Below are positions 24,225 through 33,012 of a DNA stretch of 57,583 nt, piece by piece; position 1 is the first letter of the stretch; every line of letters begins with the position of its first letter. A program made the position numbers and the translations under genes. The notes beneath the pieces were generated by a model. That model was not told the origin of the DNA and did no database searches. It worked only from the letters and a program-made list of their open reading frames with translations. This stretch comes from Lachnospiraceae bacterium (GTDB taxonomy: Bacteria; Bacillota; Clostridia; Lachnospirales; Lachnospiraceae), in contig JAGCVY010000077.1 of the NCBI GenBank assembly GCA_017962105.1, forward strand, positions 1 through 57,583, in the 5' to 3' direction.

Positions 24225-25874
24225 TTACACCCGGAACACGCTTCCGCCGATAAATTCACGCAGGATCGCGTTGTGCTGTACTCCCTCCGACGGCATTGCA
24301 AGGAAGTACGAAAGCATCTTGAGAAGCCGGTTGGCTTCCAGGTACTCGGGCGTTCCCTCCGGCACTCCGAAGAGAAGCGGTTCAATGTAGGTCTTGAGAA
24401 CGGCCAGCTCATAGACCGCCGCCGAGTTGTACATCACGTCCGCCGACTCCTGGTACGGGAAAATGTGCTTCTCCTCACCGCGGCGGACCGAATACCACAT
24501 GCCGATAGTCTCCGTCGCGGACGACCCGCGGGTGCGGGCGTCGCGGACAATCCGGCGGATCAGGCGCACATCCGTGGTCGGAATGCGGTTGTGACGATCG
24601 ATATTGATCTCCGTGAGTGCGCTGATGTAGATCTTAAACTTGCTCTCCTCCGGAAGCGAGTACGAAAGGCGTTCGTTGAGTCCGTGGATACCCTCGATCA
24701 CCAGAATGTCGTCCGGGCCAAGCTGCAGGAAATTGCCCTTGTACTCCGGCTTGCCGGTCTTGAAGTTGAACTCCGGCATCTCCACCCGCTCACCGTTTAA
24801 GAGCTGCGTCATCTGCTTGTTGAACAGTTCTACGTCAAGCGCCTCCAGGCACTCGAAATCAAAGTTTCCGAACTCATCCCGCGGACAGAACTCCCGATCG
24901 CGGTAGTAATTGTCAAGTCCGATGGGATGCGGCTTGAACCCGATGGTGCGAAGCTGGATCGACAGTCTGTGGGAAAATGATGTCTTACCCGACGAGGACG
25001 GTCCCGCGATCATGACAAACTTCTTAGTGCCCGCCTCGCGGATCATCTCCGCGATCTCCGCCACGCGCTTCTCCAAAAGCGCCTCCTGCACTAAGATCAG
25101 ATCGTCCGCACCGCCGTTGACGATGCAGTCGTTAAGGTCGCCCACAAGCTCGATGCCCACGGCGCTTCCCCAGGTATTGGTTTTCTGCAGAGTCTCGAAG
25201 AATTTGTCGGACTGCTTTACCGCGGGTATCGTAGTCCCATCTCCCGTGTCGGGCATCAGCACCATAAAGCCCTCGTCGTAGGGTACGATGTCCCATGTTT
25301 TCAGTACCCCAGTCGAAGCAGGCATATACCCGTAGAAATAATCCGTGTAACCGCACATCGAGTACACATTGATCTTGGATGTGCAGCGGTACTTTAAAAG
25401 GCGCACCTTGTCATCCATCCCGTTTTCACGGAACAGCCGGACCGCATTGGCCTTGTTCATGCTTTTCTTCTCAATGGCGCGGTTCGCGGCAACGAATTCC
25501 TTCATCTTGGCCTTCACGGTTGCAAGGAACTCCTCCGTCACAGGCTCGCCGTCCTTCTTGCAGTAGATTCCCGTTCCCAGCGAGTGCTCCACGGAAACCT
25601 CATTGGCGGCCTGCATTCCGTAGCAGGCGTGGACAGCTGCAAGCATCACAAACAGAACCCCGCGCATATACGTTCTTCTGCCGTCCGTGTCCTTGATGTC
25701 CAAAAACTCGATCTCACTGTCCCAGTAACAGTTTTTGAACATCTCCTGAAGCTTCCCGTTTACTTTTGCAAGCAAAATGCGCTCTTTTCCTTCTCCCAGA
25801 AATGCGTCGGCAATCTTTGTGAGGGATGTTCCCTCCGTAATCTCTCTCGTTTCCGCTCCGACAGTTATTTTCAT
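24225..25874 (-). CDS. Nucleoside kinase with N-terminal TGS domain (uridine-kinase family)
   Basis: 549 residues. The N-terminal TGS domain (about 1-65) and the following region (to about 210) resemble the N-terminal part of threonyl-tRNA synthetase, but without the synthetase core. The C-terminal half is a P-loop kinase of the uridine kinase/phosphoribulokinase type, with Walker A GPSSSGKT (291-298), then LDNYYRDRE and DDILVIEGIHGLN. This architecture is common in Clostridia and is annotated as nucleoside kinase; the true substrate is not established from sequence. AAAGGA precedes the start. It ends the dgt-dnaG-rpoD-trmK operon. Confidence 0.88.
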   Translation of the reverse strand: MKITVGAETREITEGTSLTKIADAFLGEGKERILLAKVNGKLQEMFKNCYWDSEIEFLDIKDTDGRRTYMRGVLFVMLAAVHACYGMQAANEVSVEHSLGTGIYCKKDGEPVTEEFLATVKAKMKEFVAANRAIEKKSMNKANAVRLFRENGMDDKVRLLKYRCTSKINVYSMCGYTDYFYGYMPASTGVLKTWDIVPYDEGFMVLMPDTGDGTTIPAVKQSDKFFETLQKTNTWGSAVGIELVGDLNDCIVNGGADDLILVQEALLEKRVAEIAEMIREAGTKKFVMIAGPSSSGKTSFSHRLSIQLRTIGFKPHPIGLDNYYRDREFCPRDEFGNFDFECLEALDVELFNKQMTQLLNGERVEMPEFNFKTGKPEYKGNFLQLGPDDILVIEGIHGLNERLSYSLPEESKFKIYISALTEINIDRHNRIPTTDVRLIRRIVRDARTRGSSATETIGMWYSVRRGEEKHIFPYQESADVMYNSAAVYELAVLKTYIEPLLFGVPEGTPEYLEANRLLKMLSYFLAMPSEGVQHNAILREFIGGSVFRV

Positions 25875-25883
25875 ACCGGTTTC

Positions 25884-25911
25884 CTTTCTATCATGCGCTT
25901 TCTATCATACG
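25884..25911 (-). repeat. 14-bp tandem repeat across the trmK stop and next SD
   Basis: Two adjacent copies of CTTTCTATCATRCG (25884-25897 and 25898-25911), 13 of 14 identical. On the minus strand the second copy provides the trmK stop (TGA TAG) and part of the ribosome-binding site of the kinase gene. It looks like a replication-slippage duplication. Confidence 0.7.
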
Positions 25912-26634
25912 CTTTATCACTTCTGTAATCCCGCGCAGCTCTTCCGCCGCTGACGAAAGCCTTTCTTTCGCAAGGGTCGTATCCGCGGCGAGAAGTCTTT
26001 CCACCATCGCCGTTTTCTTCCCGCACTCCTCCGTGAGCCACGCAAGATACGTTACATCCTTCTTCGCCGGAAGTATCCGGCCGTAGCGGTACTCCCATGT
26101 CTCGTACGGAACCGCCGTGCCTGCGCACCCGCACAGTCCGCTTCCGTTCCCTGCGGACGCGGGCTTGACTGCCCTCATGCACAGGTAGTATTTTCCGTCC
26201 TCATAGACACAGTTTTCATCCTTGATGACAAACCCGAGGGAGTACACCCTTCTGCGAACCAGCTCCCAGTCCGACTGGGGCTGTAGGATCAGCACGTCGG
26301 CAGCCTTCGCAACATCGCTCCCCTCCGAGAGGATCCGGTTCGTCAGTTCTCCGCCCATGCCCGCCATCACAATGACCTGCGCATCTCCGGGCTTCAGTCC
26401 GGCAAGACCGTCGCACAATATCGTCTGCGCACGCTCCTGCATATGAAAGAACCGGATGGTCTCCTTCGCTTTCGCTAACGGACCCTTGCGGACATCACAG
26501 GCCAACGCCTTTTCGGCCTTTCCTTCCCGCAGAAGCCACACGCTTAAGTACGCATGGTCGCAGCCGACGTCCGCCACTGTGTTGCACACCGGCACCATGT
26601 CCGCTACCATATGAAGCCGGTCTGACAATCTCAT
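25891..26634 (-). CDS. trmK: tRNA (adenine22-N1)-methyltransferase TrmK
   Basis: 247 residues from ATG 26634, with AGGAGG upstream. SAM-binding motif VADVGCDHAYLSVWL, then VIVMAGMGGELTNRIL, a TrmK hallmark, and LILQPQSDWELVRR. It follows rpoD by 13 nt, the usual Firmicutes neighbourhood. The central region (about 153-175) carries a Gly/Cys-rich insertion (NGSGLCGCAGTAVPYETWEYR). Confidence 0.93.
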   Translation of the reverse strand: MRLSDRLHMVADMVPVCNTVADVGCDHAYLSVWLLREGKAEKALACDVRKGPLAKAKETIRFFHMQERAQTILCDGLAGLKPGDAQVIVMAGMGGELTNRILSEGSDVAKAADVLILQPQSDWELVRRRVYSLGFVIKDENCVYEDGKYYLCMRAVKPASAGNGSGLCGCAGTAVPYETWEYRYGRILPAKKDVTYLAWLTEECGKKTAMVERLLAADTTLAKERLSSAAEELRGITEVIKRMIESA

Positions 26635-26647
26635 GGGTTCCTCCTGA

Positions 26648-27949
26648 TCAGTCGTTGAGATAATCCCGAAGCTTCTTGCTCCGGTTCGGGTGATGCAGTT
26701 TGCGGATCGCCTTCGCCTCGATCTGGCGGATACGCTCACGGGTCACCTTAAAGATTTTACCGACTTCCTCCAACGTCTTGGGAGCCTCGCCGCCCAGACC
26801 GTAACGGAGGATCAAAACGGCGCGCTCACGCTCGGTGAGGGCCTGTTTCATGGACTCCATCAGCTGCTCATGCAGGAAAGAACTCGCCACCGCCTCCTCC
26901 GGCTGCAGCGTCTTGTCATCCTCAAGGAAATCGCCGAGATGGCTGTCTTCCTCCTCGCCGATGGGCGTCTCCATGGAGACGGGCTCCTGGGCGATCTTCA
27001 TGATTTCCTCGACGCGCTTCGGCGACATTTTCATGCGGGTCGCGATCTCGTCGATGCTCGGCTCTCTTCCGAGTTCCTGAAGGAGCTGCCGCTCCGTGCG
27101 GTTCACGCGGTTGATGGTTTCCACCATGTGAACGGGAATGCGGATCGTACGGGCCTGATCGGCAATCGCACGGGTTATGGACTGACGGATCCACCATGTC
27201 GCATACGTGGAGAATTTGTATCCCTTGCGGTAGTCGAATTTCTCAACTGCCTTGAGAAGACCGAGGTTGCCTTCCTGAATGAGATCCTGAAGGTGCATGC
27301 CGCGGCCGATGTATTTCTTGGCGATGCTCACAACAAGTCTGAGGTTTGCCTCCGCAAGGCGCTGTCTCGCGCGCTCGTTTCCCTGCTCCTTGAGCTCCGC
27401 GAGGTTCATCTCCTCCTCGCCGGTAAGCAGCGGGATCGTGCCGATTTCCTTTAAGTACATCCGCACGGAATCCTCGCTGGAGACATCCTCGCTGCTCTCG
27501 CCCTCAAGGGTGTGATCGATTGCGGCGATGTCGTCGTTGACGATGGTGATCCCCTTGCCGGCGCAGTACTCGTAGATGTCCGCGAGGGTTTCGGGATTGA
27601 TGGTGCTTCCCTTCACCGACTCCTCGAGTTCCTGCCAGTCGAGTTCGTTGTTCTTCTCCTGGGCAGCAGCGATCAACTCGTCCAGCTTGCCCTGCACGCG
27701 TTCAAACCGCTCGCGGCGCTTCTCGGGAGACTCCGCATCGGGCGTTTCCGACTCGTCAAGGAGCATCGCGTCCTCATCGGACAACCCCATGTCCAGGTCA
27801 ATCTCCTCGAAATCGCCGTTGTACGAAAGGTCCTCCGCCCCGGCAAAATCAGGCTCGGTCTCGTCCTCTTCCATGTAATCGGGATCGCCGTCCTCGCGGA
27901 GTTCCTCCTCCTGATCATTGTACGCCTCGGAAAGTTTCTTCTTAGACAT
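26648..27949 (-). CDS. rpoD: RNA polymerase primary sigma factor
   Basis: 433 residues. The acidic N-terminal region 1.1 (about 1-80) is rich in D and E. Region 1.2 starts around [14 protein letters not shown]. Region 2 contains [20 protein letters not shown] and [14 protein letters not shown]. Region 3 follows, and region 4 ends with [17 protein letters not shown]. It therefore recognises TTGACA/TATAAT promoters, matching those seen in this window. Downstream of dnaG, as in the classical operon. Confidence 0.97.
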   Translation of the reverse strand: MSKKKLSEAYNDQEEELREDGDPDYMEEDETEPDFAGAEDLSYNGDFEEIDLDMGLSDEDAMLLDESETPDAESPEKRRERFERVQGKLDELIAAAQEKNNELDWQELEESVKGSTINPETLADIYEYCAGKGITIVNDDIAAIDHTLEGESSEDVSSEDSVRMYLKEIGTIPLLTGEEEMNLAELKEQGNERARQRLAEANLRLVVSIAKKYIGRGMHLQDLIQEGNLGLLKAVEKFDYRKGYKFSTYATWWIRQSITRAIADQARTIRIPVHMVETINRVNRTERQLLQELGREPSIDEIATRMKMSPKRVEEIMKIAQEPVSMETPIGEEEDSHLGDFLEDDKTLQPEEAVASSFLHEQLMESMKQALTERERAVLILRYGLGGEAPKTLEEVGKIFKVTRERIRQIEAKAIRKLHHPNRSKKLRDYLND

Positions 27950-28002
27950 GTGTAAACCCCTTTCTTCCTCTCGGAAACTGTTTTCTCAATGTCATATCGA
28001 TA

Positions 28003-28053
28003 CACCTTCGGAAAATGCCTTCTCATTACACTTTCGAAAATGCCCTCTCAATA
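28003..28053 (-). repeat. Tandem repeat of about 26 bp at the dnaG 3' end, each unit with the octamer core
   Basis: Copy A (28003-28028) and copy B (28029-28053) are imperfect direct repeats of CACYTTCG(G)AAAATGCCYTCTCAWTA. Copy A contains the exact GGAAAATG; copy B has CGAAAATG. Copy B includes the dnaG stop codon. They fill half of the 98-nt dnaG-rpoD gap. Confidence 0.7.
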
Positions 28054-29883
28054 CACTTCCGCCCGAAGCCGCATCCGAAGCGACTCCGTCTCCTTGCGGC
28101 TCTCCCGCATAATGCGGGCCGCCTCCTTCAGATTGTTTTCTTCCTTCGCCTTGGCCAGTTGATTCTCCGTCCGCCGCTTCACCATCTTCATCACGGCATC
28201 CTCGACGGCCTTGGAGATATCTTCGGTCTTCATCGCCATCTCGTCGGACATCATATCCGCAGCCAGCCGTTGTTCCTCCGCAGACTCAAACCGGCTGACC
28301 AGCTTCGCTGCGTCCACGGGATCATGTTCCGGATTGTCATAACAGAGCTGCACGACCTTCTGGTAAACCGACCCCGTAAAATCCTCGATGGTCAGATACT
28401 TGCGGATGATCTTCCGAGCTTTCGGAACCCCTGCGAGGATTGTGACCAGATAATCCTGGGTGTTCAGGATCTCGTCCCGTTTCGCCGCTCTTCCTGCAGG
28501 CGGCGTCTGAACCTCGCCGTCGCCGTCAAGCACCTCCGCAGCTCTCGCCGCCTCCTGCTGCGCCCGGACGGCCTCCGCGGCCTTTCTCCCGAGCTCCTCC
28601 GCGCCGAGGCGGTTCACACGCTTGACAAAGGCCTGATAGTTCACGTTGTAATCCTTGCAGAACGCTTTCATGTAGGTCTCACGCTCCAGCTCGTCCTCGT
28701 AGCGGATCATCCACCGCGCCGCGGCGTCGACGAAGGCGTTGGCCCCGTCCGTGTTGTCCGTGCTGGTGATGTCGCCGAACTGCGTCTGCAGGTACTCCAT
28801 CTCGAAGCGGTAGCTCGAGCGCGCATCCCTGATCCGCTTCTCGTACTCCTCGGCCCCGAGATTCTTGATGAACTCGTCGGGGTCCTTGTAGGGCGACATA
28901 TCTACAACCCGCGCCCGGATCCCGGCGGAATAGAGGATCGGGATCGCCCGGTCAATGGCCTTCTGTCCCGCCCCGTCGGAGTCGTAGGTCAGCACCACGT
29001 CCTTCGTAAACCGTGCAAGGATCTGGGCCTGCTGCTCCGTGAGCGCGGTACCGAGGGTCGCCACGGCGTTGTCAAATCCCGCCTGCGTGAGGGAGATGAC
29101 GTCCATGTATCCCTCGCACAGGATCAGGTATCCCCGCCGGCTTCTCCTCGCCTGATTCAGGTGGTAGAGATTCCGGCTTTTATTGAATATAAGCGACTCC
29201 GGTGAGTTTAAGTATTTCGGCTGCCCGTCCCCCATGACGCGCCCGCCGAAGGCGATCACCTTGCCGTTGTTGTCAAAGATCGGAAACATTACGCGGTTGA
29301 AAAACTTGTCCCCGGCACCCCCGTTTTCCCGGAATGTGAACAGCCCGCTCTCCCGAAGGAATGGGTCGTCGTAACGTCCCTTGAGTTCGTTGTATAATCG
29401 TCCGTCGCTGTAGCCGAGGCCGAACTGCCGCATTGTCTCCGGGGTCAGTTTCCGCCCCGTAAAATACTCCATTCCGTATTTGCCGGCGTCCGATCGAAGC
29501 TTTTTGTAATAATACTCTGCGGCCTCCTTGTACAGGGACAGCATCCGCTCCCGCTTCGTGCGCAGCTCCGCGCTTGTCTCGGACTCCGCGATCTTCGGCA
29601 GCTGGTATCCCACGCGATCGGCCAGGATCCGCAGTGCCTCCGGGAAGGAGACATTCTCATATTCCATGATAAAGGTGAAGACATTCCCGCCCTTCTGACA
29701 GCCGAAGCATTTGTACATCTGCCGCGAAGGCGTGACGTGGAAGGACGGCGTCTTCTCGCTGTGGAAGGGACACAGCCCCTGATAGCCGGAGCCGGCCCGC
29801 TTCAGCGTCACATATTGTTCGATCACGGAGACAATGTCGTTTCGGCTCCGCACTTCATCGATGACTTCATCCGGATAACGCAT
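28048..29883 (-). CDS. dnaG: DNA primase
   Basis: Synthesises RNA primers at the replication fork. 611 residues from ATG 29883, which has GGGGAG upstream; an in-frame TTG earlier is not needed. The N-terminal CHC2-type zinc motif is CPFHSEKTPSFHVTPS then KCFGCQKGGN. The TOPRIM domain has CEGYMDVISL and LTYDSDGAGQKA. The C-terminal helicase-binding region follows. The start overlaps the dgt stop (TGATG). Confidence 0.97.
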   Translation of the reverse strand: MRYPDEVIDEVRSRNDIVSVIEQYVTLKRAGSGYQGLCPFHSEKTPSFHVTPSRQMYKCFGCQKGGNVFTFIMEYENVSFPEALRILADRVGYQLPKIAESETSAELRTKRERMLSLYKEAAEYYYKKLRSDAGKYGMEYFTGRKLTPETMRQFGLGYSDGRLYNELKGRYDDPFLRESGLFTFRENGGAGDKFFNRVMFPIFDNNGKVIAFGGRVMGDGQPKYLNSPESLIFNKSRNLYHLNQARRSRRGYLILCEGYMDVISLTQAGFDNAVATLGTALTEQQAQILARFTKDVVLTYDSDGAGQKAIDRAIPILYSAGIRARVVDMSPYKDPDEFIKNLGAEEYEKRIRDARSSYRFEMEYLQTQFGDITSTDNTDGANAFVDAAARWMIRYEDELERETYMKAFCKDYNVNYQAFVKRVNRLGAEELGRKAAEAVRAQQEAARAAEVLDGDGEVQTPPAGRAAKRDEILNTQDYLVTILAGVPKARKIIRKYLTIEDFTGSVYQKVVQLCYDNPEHDPVDAAKLVSRFESAEEQRLAADMMSDEMAMKTEDISKAVEDAVMKMVKRRTENQLAKAKEENNLKEAARIMRESRKETESLRMRLRAEVY

Positions 29884-30896
29884 CAATATACTCCCCAAGC
29901 CTTAGGTATCATCAGTTCCTCATAGGTCATGACGGCAAATTTGTCCGTCATCCCCGCAACATAGTCTGCAACCACCCGCTCCAACCGCTCACCGCGGTCG
30001 ATCAGGTTGCGGAATTCCTCCGGAAGCCGCCCGGTATCCTCCGCGTAGTAGCCGTACAGAAGCTCCACCAGGCGCTCCGCCTTATACTCCTGTCCCTTGG
30101 CCACCGGGTTGGTGTAAACGTTTGCAAACATATATTCCCGAAGCTTCTGGAACGCTTCGCGGATTTCATCGGACATCACGATCTCGTCGCGGTCCACGCT
30201 GTGCATCACGACGTCGTGCACCAGCGTGTTGAGCCGCTCCTTTAAGGAATGTCCCAGCAGATCCGTCAGCTCGGAGGGGATATCCTCCTCCCGGATAATG
30301 TGCCCGCGGATGGCGTCGTCAATGTCGTGGTTTACATACGCCATCTTGTCCGCAAGCTGTACTACGCGGCCTTCCAGAGTGAACGGATGCCCCTCGGTCT
30401 GATGGTTCAGAATGCCGTCGAGCACCTCCCTGGTAAGGTTCAGCCCCTGCCCGTCTTTCTCCAGGATGGAAACGACGCGGATGCTTTGTTCGTTATGTTC
30501 AAACCCGAGAGGACAGGCACGGTTTAAGGCCCGCTCCCCCGCATGTCCGAAAGGCGTGTGCCCGAGATCGTGTCCCAGGGCGATCGCCTCCGTGAGGTCC
30601 TCGTTCAAGAGAAGCGCCTTGGAGATGGATCTCGCAATCTGCGAAACCTCCAGGGTATGCGTCATGCGCGTCCGGTAGTGGTCGCCGTCCGGCGTCAGGA
30701 ACACCTGCGTCTTATCCTTCAGACGGCGAAAGGACTTCGAGTGGATGATGCGGTCCCTGTCTCTCTGAAACACTGTACGGATATCGCATTGTTCTTCCTC
30801 GCGGATCCTTCCCAGGGACTGATCCGAGTGCGAGGCACAGGGGCGAAGCATCCGGTGCTCCCGTTCCTCCAGCATCATTCGTATATTGCCTGCCAT
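29883..30896 (-). CDS. dgt: Deoxyguanosinetriphosphate triphosphohydrolase-like protein
   Basis: Hydrolyses dNTPs to deoxynucleosides. 337 residues from ATG 30896 (AGGGG upstream). HD-domain metal ligands lie in RTRMTHTLEVSQIA and ALGHDLGHTPFGHAGE, with downstream HDIDDA. The residues RDRDRIIHSKSFRRLKDKTQVF are typical of the short clostridial dgt group. It is the first gene of the dgt-dnaG-rpoD operon. Confidence 0.93.
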   Translation of the reverse strand: MAGNIRMMLEEREHRMLRPCASHSDQSLGRIREEEQCDIRTVFQRDRDRIIHSKSFRRLKDKTQVFLTPDGDHYRTRMTHTLEVSQIARSISKALLLNEDLTEAIALGHDLGHTPFGHAGERALNRACPLGFEHNEQSIRVVSILEKDGQGLNLTREVLDGILNHQTEGHPFTLEGRVVQLADKMAYVNHDIDDAIRGHIIREEDIPSELTDLLGHSLKERLNTLVHDVVMHSVDRDEIVMSDEIREAFQKLREYMFANVYTNPVAKGQEYKAERLVELLYGYYAEDTGRLPEEFRNLIDRGERLERVVADYVAGMTDKFAVMTYEELMIPKAWGVY

Positions 30897-30996
30897 ACAG
30901 CCACACCCCTTTCCGCATACGCGCTTAACGGAACTGCAGCCGCACCGTACGATCCCGCGCGACATAACACTCCGCCCATCATAAATGGTATTTGTC

Positions 30997-31005
30997 ATTA
31001 TATCA
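30997..31005 (-). promoter_or_regulatory. Promoter of dgt-dnaG-rpoD operon
   Basis: Extended -10 TGATATAAT on the minus strand, with TATAAT at 30997-31002, about 100 nt upstream of the dgt start. No good -35 hexamer at 17 nt, as is common with TGN promoters. Confidence 0.6.
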
Positions 31006-31073
31006 CAAACCCGCGGAAAATACTTCATTTTTCGAAAAAAACTTGCGTTCCGCGGGGCCATTTTCCGCATTTC

Positions 31074-31102
31074 TTGCCTCAAAACGCCGTTTATGGTATA
31101 CT
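31074..31102 (+). promoter_or_regulatory. Promoter of ftsW-pbp operon
   Basis: TTGCCT (31074-31079), 17-nt spacer, TATACT (31097-31102). The leader of about 95 nt ends in a strong GGGGGAGGA SD before ATG 31204. Confidence 0.75.
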
Positions 31103-31203
31103 ACAGGGGATAATTCGCCGGAAAATGTACCGGCGGCGCAGCTTTCAATGCCCTCGGGCCGTGGCTGCAACGCATGACTCGGAACCTTGGGGGAGGAACA
31201 TTC

Positions 31204-33012
31204 ATGCATGCTTTAACAACATTACTGAAGTCGTTTTTGGACAGCTCACCGCATCTTACGGGGAGCTTTACGGAGTTGGTCCGGTACACCCTGCCGGTCC
31301 TCTCCTTTCTGATCCTCTCAGGCGCATTTCTGTCGCTCTTCTCGCTGCCCCGGAAGAAGGAAATCTTCGCCCGGCTGGTCGCAGCGGACGGAACTTCCTA
31401 TCCGATCAATCATCTGGAGGCGCTGATCGGCCGCACGGGCAACGCGGACGTCGTTCTTTCCGACCGCTCGGTGGACCGTATCCACGCAACGCTCTCGGGC
31501 AACGGCAAGGGCGGATGGACCGTCTATGACATCGACTCCAAGCGCGGAACGTTTGTCAACGGCACGGAAGTCACGGAACCGTTCGCCCTGCATGACGGGG
31601 ACACCGTAACCTTCGGCAAGGCGGATATGACATTCCGCATCGTCGCCTCCGAGGAGGAGGCGGAAGTCCTGAGACAGCGCCGCATCGTGCGCCCGCTCCC
31701 GCCGTGGACCTCGCTTCTTCTGCTCACGATCCTTCAGGGAATGCTCTGTCTGCAGCTCTGCATCGAGAAAAACGCTCAGGCGACCTACACGATCGTGATG
31801 GTGTTTCTCGGGTACACCCTGCTTATGTGGGTGTATTTTACGATGATGCGCCTTTGGCATATCACCGGCTTTGAGCTGGAGATCATTGCGTTCTACCTGA
31901 CTTCCATCTGTCTCTCCGTCACCACATCCAGCAAGTGGACCCTTCTGCCGAAGCAGCTTCTGTCGGTGCCTCTCGGCATCGTGCTGATGCTCTTTATGGG
32001 CCGGCTGCTCAGTAATCTGGATAAGATACGTCGTTACTACCGCTGGATTATGGCGGGAATCGCATTGGCGTTGATCGCCAGCGCCCTTCTTCTCGGAAGT
32101 CTCAAAAACGGAGCGACCAACTGGATCCGCATCGGCGGGTTCAGTTTTCAGCCCTCCGAGCTTGCCAAGCTGTGCTACGTGTTCGCCGGTTCCGCCACGC
32201 TGGACCGTCTGTTCCGAAAGCGCAACCTGAGCCTCTTTCTGGTCCTTTCCTTCGCTATGATCTTAAGTCTTGCGATGATGAACGACTTCGGAACCGCGTC
32301 GGTCTTCTTTGTGACGTTTTTGGTGATCTCCTTCCTGCGGTCGGGCGATTTTGCGACGCTTCTTCTCATGCTCGGCGGCGCCGTATCCGCAGGAGCCATG
32401 GCCCTCGTGGCCAAGCCCTACATCTGGGCAAGATTTTCCACCTGGCGCCATGCCATGGAGTATTCCTCCGCAGGCGGATACCAGCAGGCGCGTACGCTGA
32501 CGGCCATCTCCTCCGGAGGCTTGCTCGGGACCGGCCCGGGCGGCGGTTTCCTCAAGCGTGTGGCAGCTGCGGACACCGACCTTGTCTTCGGAATGATGTG
32601 TGAGGAATGCGGCCTGATCACGGCGGTGTTCGCGGTTTTGTGCATCATTGCCCTGTCGGCATTTGCCATCCGCTCCGCCATGTCCTGCCGGTCGTCCTTC
32701 TATATGATCGCCGCGTGCTCGGCGACCACGATGCTCATTTTCCAGACCGCACTCAACGTGTTCGGCTGCACAGACCTCCTGCCCCTCACGGGCGTGACGT
32801 TCCCCTTTGTCTCCAACGGAGGTTCCTCCATGCTTCTCTCCTGGGGCCTGATCGCCTTCTTGAAGGCGGCCGACACCAGACCGGGGGCCAGTTTCGTATA
32901 CCGGAGATCCTACCGCGAGCAGCGCCGCAGACTCGGAGCGCTGGCGGACGAGGAGTTCCCGGAGGCGGAATCCTGCGTGGATTCCCCTGAGGAAGAAGGT
33001 GATGACCAATGA
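31204..33012 (+). CDS. FHA-domain FtsW/RodA/SpoVE-family peptidoglycan polymerase
   Basis: 602 residues from ATG 31204. One membrane anchor (about 28-48) precedes a cytoplasmic FHA phosphothreonine-binding domain (about 73-146), with GR at 76-77, VDRIHATL and DSKRGTFVNG. After it come about ten membrane helices of the SEDS glycosyltransferase family, with GGFSFQPSELAKL and ISSGGLLGTGPGGGF. It overlaps the transpeptidase gene by 4 nt, the standard SEDS-PBP pair. An FHA fused to SEDS suggests control by a Ser/Thr kinase; none is in the window. Elongation or division role not determinable. Confidence 0.92.
   Translation: MHALTTLLKSFLDSSPHLTGSFTELVRYTLPVLSFLILSGAFLSLFSLPRKKEIFARLVAADGTSYPINHLEALIGRTGNADVVLSDRSVDRIHATLSGNGKGGWTVYDIDSKRGTFVNGTEVTEPFALHDGDTVTFGKADMTFRIVASEEEAEVLRQRRIVRPLPPWTSLLLLTILQGMLCLQLCIEKNAQATYTIVMVFLGYTLLMWVYFTMMRLWHITGFELEIIAFYLTSICLSVTTSSKWTLLPKQLLSVPLGIVLMLFMGRLLSNLDKIRRYYRWIMAGIALALIASALLLGSLKNGATNWIRIGGFSFQPSELAKLCYVFAGSATLDRLFRKRNLSLFLVLSFAMILSLAMMNDFGTASVFFVTFLVISFLRSGDFATLLLMLGGAVSAGAMALVAKPYIWARFSTWRHAMEYSSAGGYQQARTLTAISSGGLLGTGPGGGFLKRVAAADTDLVFGMMCEECGLITAVFAVLCIIALSAFAIRSAMSCRSSFYMIAACSATTMLIFQTALNVFGCTDLLPLTGVTFPFVSNGGSSMLLSWGLIAFLKAADTRPGASFVYRRSYREQRRRLGALADEEFPEAESCVDSPEEEGDDQ

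Larger units (their letters stand above)
30897..31203. other. Divergent intergenic region dgt / ftsW
   Basis: 307 nt with no gene. It carries a minus-strand extended -10 for the dgt operon and a full plus-strand promoter for the FHA-FtsW gene. Two copies of the dispersed octamer flank the latter: 31059-31066 just upstream of the -35, and 31120-31127 in the early transcribed leader. They are in opposite orientation. Confidence 0.65.
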
